Shown here piece by piece: positions 60,001 to 64,000 of a stretch of DNA of 64,000 nucleotides. Position 1 is the stretch's first letter, and every line of letters starts with the position of its first letter. The stretch is from positions 1-64,000 of the forward strand of contig JAZUBT010000035.1 of NCBI GenBank assembly GCA_045638685.1, in the 5' to 3' direction. The DNA comes from SIG673 sp045638685. Its GTDB lineage: Bacteria; Bacillota; Clostridia; Oscillospirales; CAG-272. Position numbers and translations under genes: made by a program. The notes under the pieces were generated by a model, which made no database searches, was not told where the DNA came from, and saw nothing but the letters and a program-made list of their open reading frames with translations.

Positions 60001-60650
60001 CTGTCGGAATACTGATCTGCCAGCTCGGGATTGTGCGTTACCATTATGATAAGCTTATCCTTTGAAATTTCGCGCAGTATATCCATTATCTGTACCGACG
60101 TGTCGGTATCAAGCGCGCCCGTAGGCTCGTCGGCGAGAAGTATCTCCGGATCGTTTACAAGCGCTCTCGCTATGGCAACTCTCTGCATCTGACCGCCCGA
60201 CATCTGGCTCGGCTTTTTATAAATCTGGTCTCCGAGTCCTACCTTTATGAGCACCTCCTCGGCGCGTTTTCTGCGCTCTGCCTTGGAAACACCCGAAAGG
60301 GTAAGAGCAAGCTCAACGTTGGCTATTACAGTCTGGTGCGGGATAAGGTTATAGCTCTGGAAAACAAATCCTATCGAGTGGTTACGGTAGGTATCCCAGT
60401 CGCCGTCCTTATAGTTTTTTGTGGAAACGCCTTTGATCGTAATATCGCCGCTTGTGTATCTGTCAAGACCGCCAACAATATTAAGAAGCGTGGTTTTTCC
60501 GCAGCCCGAATGTCCGAGAATGGAAACGAATTCATTTTTACGGAACGCGACGGTAACGTCGTCAAGCGCTCGAACCACGGTGTCTCCGCTTACGTAATCC
60601 TTTACAATATTTTTGAGTATCAGCAATTTTTTAACCTCTGTTTCTATCAT
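57063..60650 (-). CDS. Large ABC transporter: ATPase fused to FtsX/MacB-like permease
   Basis: 1195 residues. Residues 8-235 are a LolD/MacB-type ATPase: Walker A GHSGCGKTT (46-54), signature MSGGQMQR and Walker B ILLADEPTGALD, all intact. An Ala/Glu-rich linker follows. A first membrane helix is near residue 335 (GIIGIALILSLSNGI), then a very large external domain of about 700 residues, then three C-terminal helices with LERAKEIGILRAMGASKRDV, the FtsX signature. It probably moves or senses an extracellular lipid or peptide. The ATG lacks a good ribosome site; a TTG at 60626 has AGAGG 7 bases upstream and may be the true start. Confidence 0.9.
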   Translation of the reverse strand: MIETEVKKLLILKNIVKDYVSGDTVVRALDDVTVAFRKNEFVSILGHSGCGKTTLLNIVGGLDRYTSGDITIKGVSTKNYKDGDWDTYRNHSIGFVFQSYNLIPHQTVIANVELALTLSGVSKAERRKRAEEVLIKVGLGDQIYKKPSQMSGGQMQRVAIARALVNDPEILLADEPTGALDTDTSVQIMDILREISKDKLIIMVTHNPELADQYSDRIIRLKDGKIIGDSNPYSVEDAEANTEALIKAEAEKEALLNAEGSALTEPENTATTDVSYENDEKAAVERKEKKTPKSKKLKRPSMSFFTAISLSFNNLLTKKTRTFMTSFAGSIGIIGIALILSLSNGINAFISRVQKETLSSYPITLQKEEMDVSSFITSFMGESGKPENADPNKIYSNNVSYNLLTSMMNPATSTNNLDKFKVFLDKEDNKIKEHASLIRYGYNADINAYLKNPDGSYYKADINELFVDMAVDMGLSQNNASSMMNTSFSSFNVWQEMLPPKDAVEGGPLMHDMIKEQYDIVAGDWPKSKNEVVLLVSSDNRITDLSLYSLGLTTKDEMLSAVMGAINGTPIESEIQEFTYDQLIGITYKIIPTSDYYYKHAITGEWLDYRSETSSAELNGIIANGLDLTISGIIRQNPEATAGSLSGTLIYTYALTEYLIDAVAGSDIVKAQNANTEIDVFTGLPFVAPNDSVIPDADKPAAFKSYIAEANEMKKAEIYRLMLTTPNEDAVKAGADAMLPSLGVTPTSGRDELMSIILKYAGVGNEEIIKKYFETFTDEQLYNYIYTFALDTVRKSMTDSAQKYVDEIVNSPNAVELDAEKTKIIFGIIYAKMPPLYLNSIAQGILGAEGFNDKYGDMSNEEIYKLLLSVADAYSLGETNSSFYQGTSIVVSEQIRRAYIVEHYKSITALEQSQIEALVGTMDSTAVNTAFDGIIDEKARETYRTEKAPSQSENGKNKKLALALDTAIANNVYTDAQLVSFFDEYVPHEAPTTLEENYELFGAHDKSSPDYISIYPISFEDKEFIADIIEQYNSEQTEENDKISYTDYVGLIMSSVTSIIDAISYVLIFFVSISLIVSSIMIGIITYISVLERAKEIGILRAMGASKRDVANVFNAETLIVGFASGAIGIIVTVLLNIPIGLIIKHLSGISGIAALPPAGAVILVAISMALTLISGLIPSRIAAKKDPVEALRSE

Positions 60651-60989
60651 ATTTTTCTGCTAAAAACGGTGAGCATAGGTGCGATTTAACGTTTCCTGTC
60701 AAATGCATAAAGCTCCGTATTTTACTATTTGATTATATTATACAGTTTTATTTTAAACGGCAAATAAATTACTTCAATTTCTTAAATTAATATTTATTTA
60801 ACTTTTTTTAAACTGTGAATTTAAAGCGACATTTATTTGCTTAAATATATTTAAAAGTTTAAAATAACCGATAATTCTCCAAATGCACTGTTAGTAATGC
60901 TTTACGGGGAGAAAAATGAGGAAAATTCCGAAAATTCTTGCTTTGTCGGTACTCGCCAACAACTTACTTATTGTTTTGTTTTTGATAAA
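60651..60989. other. AT-rich intergenic region upstream of the large ABC gene
   Basis: A TATAAT (minus strand) lies near 60735, without a convincing -35 at 17 bp. The stretch 60760-60890 is almost pure A/T with no ORF, repeat or RNA gene that could be supported. A short open frame at 60916 runs into the terminator of the next gene and is not accepted as a gene. Confidence 0.5.
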
Positions 60990-61024
60990 AAACAAGCGAG
61001 GCTTAATTTCAGCCTCGCTTGTTT
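60990..61024 (-). terminator. Intrinsic terminator of the small protein gene
   Basis: A perfect 14-bp stem, AAACAAGCGAGGCT (60990-61003) with AGCCTCGCTTGTTT (61011-61024). On the minus strand it is followed by a T-run (TTTTTTATC), 5 bp after the stop codon. Confidence 0.9.
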
Positions 61025-61028
61025 CGGT

Positions 61029-61298
61029 TTATTTTTTATTGTATCTTTCTATCTGCTCGTATGAGTATTCGAGAGCCTCGAACATTCCGTTTTTAAATTC
61101 GTTTGCTCTGAGAACCTCATTTCCCGCTGCCGTGGATTTTATTGTAACCATTATCGGTCCCGCGGCGTCTCCCGCAAGCATTATCATTTCGGCAAAAGCC
61201 TTTTTGTTAAGATCTCCGTAAGCAAGAGCGTTGTTTTCGCATAAAACAACGGGATGTCCTTTGTAAACTACGTAGTTTGTTATTTTACCGTTTGCCAT
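61029..61298 (-). CDS. Conserved small protein of unknown function
   Basis: 89 residues, soluble. The beginning (ITNYVVYKGHPVVLCENNALAYGD) is a pattern I recognise in small uncharacterised Clostridia proteins, but no function is known. It has GGAAA upstream of the ATG and a strong terminator, so it is expressed as a single gene. Confidence 0.72.
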   Translation of the reverse strand: MANGKITNYVVYKGHPVVLCENNALAYGDLNKKAFAEMIMLAGDAAGPIMVTIKSTAAGNEVLRANEFKNGMFEALEYSYEQIERYNKK

Positions 61299-61519
61299 AT
61301 CCGTTTTCCTTTCGTGTGTAGAAGCTGAAGCTCAGCCTTAAAAAATATCTTGTTATTATTGTACATTAATTTTTAAATTAATTCTATCTAAATTTGTAAA
61401 TTTTATTATGCCGCGCTTTACGGTGTGCTCTTAAGTTCTAAAAACCTTTTTAAGGCATAAAATGGTATAGCCAGAAAAATAAAAAGATAATTTTAAAAAC
61501 AGAAAGGATAGTAGTAAAA

Positions 61520-62470
61520 ATGAACAGATATTTGCCCGAGGGAAGCCTTATCGGTACTCGCGAAAACAGAGAATACGTAACGTCAGTCAGCGGACTTGAA
61601 AGAGCTATGGCAGAGGGAAAGATACTTGAAGGTATGGCGGTAAGCTGTGATAGAGAGCTTAACATCACCGTTGACCTTTACGGAATAAAGGGAATTATTC
61701 CCAAAAACGAGGCGCTCTACTCCGAGGAGGGCTTTAAGGATATAGCCGTTATAACGAGAGTAGGTAAGGCGGTGGCGTTTAAGGTTATAGGAATGGAGAA
61801 GGAGGAGGACGGTAGCATAAGAGCGGTGCTTTCAAGACGCGCGGCGCAGATTGAATGTATGCAGCGCTACGTAACGCAGCTTTACGAGGGGGATATAATA
61901 AATGCGAAGGTAACGCATCTTGAACAGTTCGGAGCTTTTGTTGACGTTGGCTGCGGTATAGTTTCGCTTCTTTGTATAGACTGTATTTCGGTATCAAGAA
62001 TATCTCACCCGAAAAACAGATTTAGCGTAGGAATGCCTATAAAAGCGGTGGTTAAAAGTATTGACCGAGAGACGGGTAGGCTTTACGTAACTCATAAAGA
62101 GCTGCTCGGTACGTGGAAGGAAAACGTGCAGCGCTTTCATATAGGACAGACGGTTTCGGGGGTAGTGAGATCAATAGAGGACTACGGTGTTTTTATTGAG
62201 CTTACGCCTAATCTCGCGGGGCTTGGCGAGCTTTCCGAGGGAATAAACGTCGGGGATACGGTGGCGGTTTACATAAAAAACATTATACCTGAGAGAATGA
62301 AGATTAAGCTTGTTATAATAGACGTAGGCAAGAACGACGATACCTTACCGGGCTTTGAATATTTTATAAACGATAGCGAGCATATCGATAGATGGGTGTA
62401 TTCGCCCGAAGAAAGTAAGCGAGTGGTGGAAACCGTTTTTGACGGAGATGATTCCCATTCCTTAAATTAA
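61520..62470 (+). CDS. S1 RNA-binding-domain protein (RpsA-like)
   Basis: 316 residues. Two clear S1 (OB-fold) domains: about 117-185 (EGDIINAKVTHLEQFGAFVDVG) and about 205-270 (IGQTVSGVVRSIEDYGVFIEL); the N-terminal ~100 residues look like a third, diverged one (GIKGIIPKNEALYSEEG). Firmicute S1-like proteins of this kind bind mRNA; the role here is not settled. AAAGGATAG precedes the ATG. Confidence 0.85.
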   Translation: MNRYLPEGSLIGTRENREYVTSVSGLERAMAEGKILEGMAVSCDRELNITVDLYGIKGIIPKNEALYSEEGFKDIAVITRVGKAVAFKVIGMEKEEDGSIRAVLSRRAAQIECMQRYVTQLYEGDIINAKVTHLEQFGAFVDVGCGIVSLLCIDCISVSRISHPKNRFSVGMPIKAVVKSIDRETGRLYVTHKELLGTWKENVQRFHIGQTVSGVVRSIEDYGVFIELTPNLAGLGELSEGINVGDTVAVYIKNIIPERMKIKLVIIDVGKNDDTLPGFEYFINDSEHIDRWVYSPEESKRVVETVFDGDDSHSLN

Positions 62471-62515
62471 CCGCTCCGTTTTCCGCTTTTGGTTCTCAGC
62501 TTTTTGCACAAGCAG

Positions 62516-62561
62516 AAAGAGCAAACACACAAGACGAAAAGCTCTTGTTTGTTTGCTCTTT
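62516..62561 (+). terminator. Intrinsic terminator of the S1-like gene
   Basis: A 19-bp stem with one mismatch, AAAGAGCAAACACACAAGA (62516-62534) with 62543-62561, followed by TGTTTTT. It may also end smpB on the other strand. Confidence 0.85.
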
Positions 62562-62586
62562 TGTTTTTACTCTACGGTGAGAAAGC

Positions 62587-63063
62587 TTAAATTTCTCTGC
62601 CGCGGCTTTTTTGGTATCGTTCAATGTCGCGGTCAGCCTGCTTTTTAGCGGCATCCTCGCGTTTGTCATATAATTTTTTTCCCTTGCAAAGCCCAAGCTC
62701 AAGCTTTACGTGAGAGCCGCTGAAATAAAGAGATAGAGGGACTAAGGTGTACCCTTGCTGACCTATAAGCCCTTTAAGCTTCATAATCTCTCTTTTGTGC
62801 ATCAGCAGCTTTCGGTCGCGCAGAGGATCTCTGTTAAAGATATTGCCCTTTTCGTAAGGACTTATGTGGATTCCCGTTGCGAAAATCTCTCCGTTATCTA
62901 TAACGCAGTATGAATCCTTTAAATTAACCTGTCCTGCGCGAAGGCTTTTGACCTCGGTTCCGAAAAGAGCTATACCCGTCTCGTAGGTTTCATCTACGAA
63001 AAAATCGTGGTACGCCTTGCGGTTTTGCGCAATTATTTTTTTATGGGATTTGTTTTCCGCCAT
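62587..63063 (-). CDS. smpB: SsrA-binding protein SmpB
   Basis: 158 residues. The core AYHDFFVDETYETGIALFGTEVKSLRAG and the tail DKREDAAKKQADRDIERYQ are diagnostic. It brings tmRNA to stalled ribosomes. The tmRNA gene (ssrA), often nearby, was not found in the window. A strong ribosome site (TTGGAGAAAAAC) precedes the ATG. Confidence 0.96.
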   Translation of the reverse strand: MAENKSHKKIIAQNRKAYHDFFVDETYETGIALFGTEVKSLRAGQVNLKDSYCVIDNGEIFATGIHISPYEKGNIFNRDPLRDRKLLMHKREIMKLKGLIGQQGYTLVPLSLYFSGSHVKLELGLCKGKKLYDKREDAAKKQADRDIERYQKSRGREI

Positions 63064-63168
63064 TGTTTTTCTCCAATTGTTTTAAAAGTTACGTAAGAAG
63101 GGCGACGCATCGGTGCGAGGTCGCATACCGGAATTTCTGCGCCAAGAGAGAGCGTCTGCCGTTTGTTT

Positions 63169-63882
63169 TCAGGACTGCGGAACGGGAATGGACACCTTTT
63201 CCGTTTTAAGCGAATAACTGCCGGTTGCACTTTCGCAGCCTACGGCAAGAACGTATATATACCCACCGTCAAGCGTTACCGTCTCTGTTTTATTTGCCGA
63301 AAAACGGGCTACCTCATGAACGTACGTGTCTTCAATTATATTTATACCGAGCTCGTTTTGCTTTACTCTGTAACTTTCGTCTATTCGCAGTATTCTCGCT
63401 TCAAGATTTCCGCTTGTTAGCTCGGATGAGAAAATGAAGTTAAGGGTGCTGTCGGTTTTTTTAGCATAGGTAAGGTCATAGTGGTTGAAGCTTTTAAAAT
63501 TAACACTGTAATTTACCGTTTCGCTGCCCGAAAAATCGTTAGGGTAAATTCCCTTTGCGTTGTTATATTTTACAGTAGTATTATAGCTTAGCGCGAAGGA
63601 TGCGTCCGAGTCGAAGAAATTATAGCCGTACTCGTTATCGAAAACGCCGATAAATTCGGAAAAACCAAGCGTTTGCAGAGACGTGTCCTCTCCGTTGGTA
63701 TCCTTAAGTATAACGCTTGACATCAGCTCGCCGTAAATGGCTACCGACTGTCCTCCGTATATATATCCGGACAGTATAGCTATAATTAGACCTACTATGC
63801 CTATTATCCATATCCACAGAGGGAGCTTGCCCGTGCTTTTCTTATCGTCATTGAAGCTGTTATGGTTAAAATAACTGTTCAC
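63169..63882 (-). CDS. Single-pass membrane protein, external domain of unknown function
   Basis: 237 residues from a GTG at 63882; no ATG is available until residue 54. One helix (LWIWIIGIVGLIIAILSGYIYGG, about residues 22-44) is followed by a Ser/Thr/Asn-rich external domain that looks all-beta (ESATGSYSLKTEKV at the end). No family is recognised. It follows smpB's upstream side on the same strand. Confidence 0.6.
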   Translation of the reverse strand: MNSYFNHNSFNDDKKSTGKLPLWIWIIGIVGLIIAILSGYIYGGQSVAIYGELMSSVILKDTNGEDTSLQTLGFSEFIGVFDNEYGYNFFDSDASFALSYNTTVKYNNAKGIYPNDFSGSETVNYSVNFKSFNHYDLTYAKKTDSTLNFIFSSELTSGNLEARILRIDESYRVKQNELGINIIEDTYVHEVARFSANKTETVTLDGGYIYVLAVGCESATGSYSLKTEKVSIPVPQS

Positions 63883-63901
63883 TTTGCAATCACTTTCTGA
63901 G

Positions 63902-64000
63902 TTAAATTTCTTTTTTCGTTATTTTTTCTAACTTTCCGTCGGGGCGCTGAATAGAAGTGTTATCAAGTATTCCGATTAGCCCACGCCGAAAATCCTCTCT
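63902..64000 (-). CDS. C-terminal end of an unidentified protein, partial
   Basis: The minus-strand frame from 64000 to the TAA at 63902-63904 is open for 32 codons, ending in DNTSIQRPDGKLEKITKKEI. The gene starts outside the window. The product cannot be named. It is only 20 bp from the GTG of the membrane protein, so the two may form an operon. Confidence 0.45.
   Translation of the reverse strand, partial: REDFRRGLIGILDNTSIQRPDGKLEKITKKEI

Noticed and set aside
60916..61221. 101-codon plus-strand frame upstream of and across the small protein gene
   Set aside because: It runs through the terminator hairpin and opposite the minus-strand gene, with no recognisable product.
63064..63168. Possible tmRNA (ssrA) gene next to smpB
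   Set aside because: The gap is only about 105 nt, with no tRNA-like acceptor or tag ORF.

Overview
The window is a continuous stretch of a low-to-moderate GC, Gram-positive, anaerobic chromosome, most likely an uncultured spore-former-lineage member of class Clostridia. Three kinds of gene support this: the ctsR-mcsA-mcsB-clpC heat-shock operon with tandem CtsR boxes; the sporulation genes ylbJ, yqfC and yqfD in the usual yqfC-yqfD-phoH-ybeY-era-recO order; and a ferredoxin-linked 2-oxoacid oxidoreductase with an archaeal-type phosphoglycerate mutase. No rRNA, tRNA, phage, complete IS element or CRISPR array was seen. Placement below class is inference.

Region 1 (2-12102, + strand) is a branched-chain amino/keto acid block. 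It starts with the 3' end of a medium-chain-type acyl-CoA synthetase, followed by a MinD-like ATPase, a four-subunit 2-ketoisovalerate-type ferredoxin oxidoreductase and a branched-chain aminotransferase. Together these could turn branched-chain fatty acids into amino acids, or run the reverse oxidation. A strong promoter and a T-box riboswitch (probable Leu specifier) then control an overlapping three-gene unit: a 2-isopropylmalate-synthase-like protein that has lost its catalytic residues, a TIM-barrel/acyl-CoA-synthetase fusion, and an amidohydrolase. AzlCD branched-chain amino acid export genes follow. This unit is the best candidate for an undescribed system.

Region 2 (12135-31138) is mostly on the minus strand. 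It holds clpC-mcsB-mcsA-ctsR under tandem CtsR boxes, then (+) an exonuclease and a heterodimeric ABC exporter, then mazG, prs, a sugar phosphate isomerase-like gene, and a housekeeping run lepB-ylqF-rnhB-yraN-mutS2, with apgM upstream of lepB. Region 3 (31319-46285) holds rplS with its leader; a class V aminotransferase with a DUF3343 protein; ylbJ; the yqfC-to-recO operon; thrC; a DUF1540 protein; a phosphoesterase; and tig-clpP-clpX. The ClpX has Gln in place of the Walker B catalytic Glu.

Region 4 (46342-64000) holds a membrane protein, a 240-bp palindromic MITE-like element, a pgk-tpiA-HPr-like glycolytic unit, a GldA/F/G-like ABC system whose ATPase has lost its nucleotide-binding motifs, uppP, a HAD hydrolase, a 1195-residue ABC ATPase-permease fusion, an S1-domain protein, smpB and membrane proteins of unknown function. 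Most transcription units end in clear hairpin terminators, and several promoters match the sigma-A consensus with 17-bp spacers.
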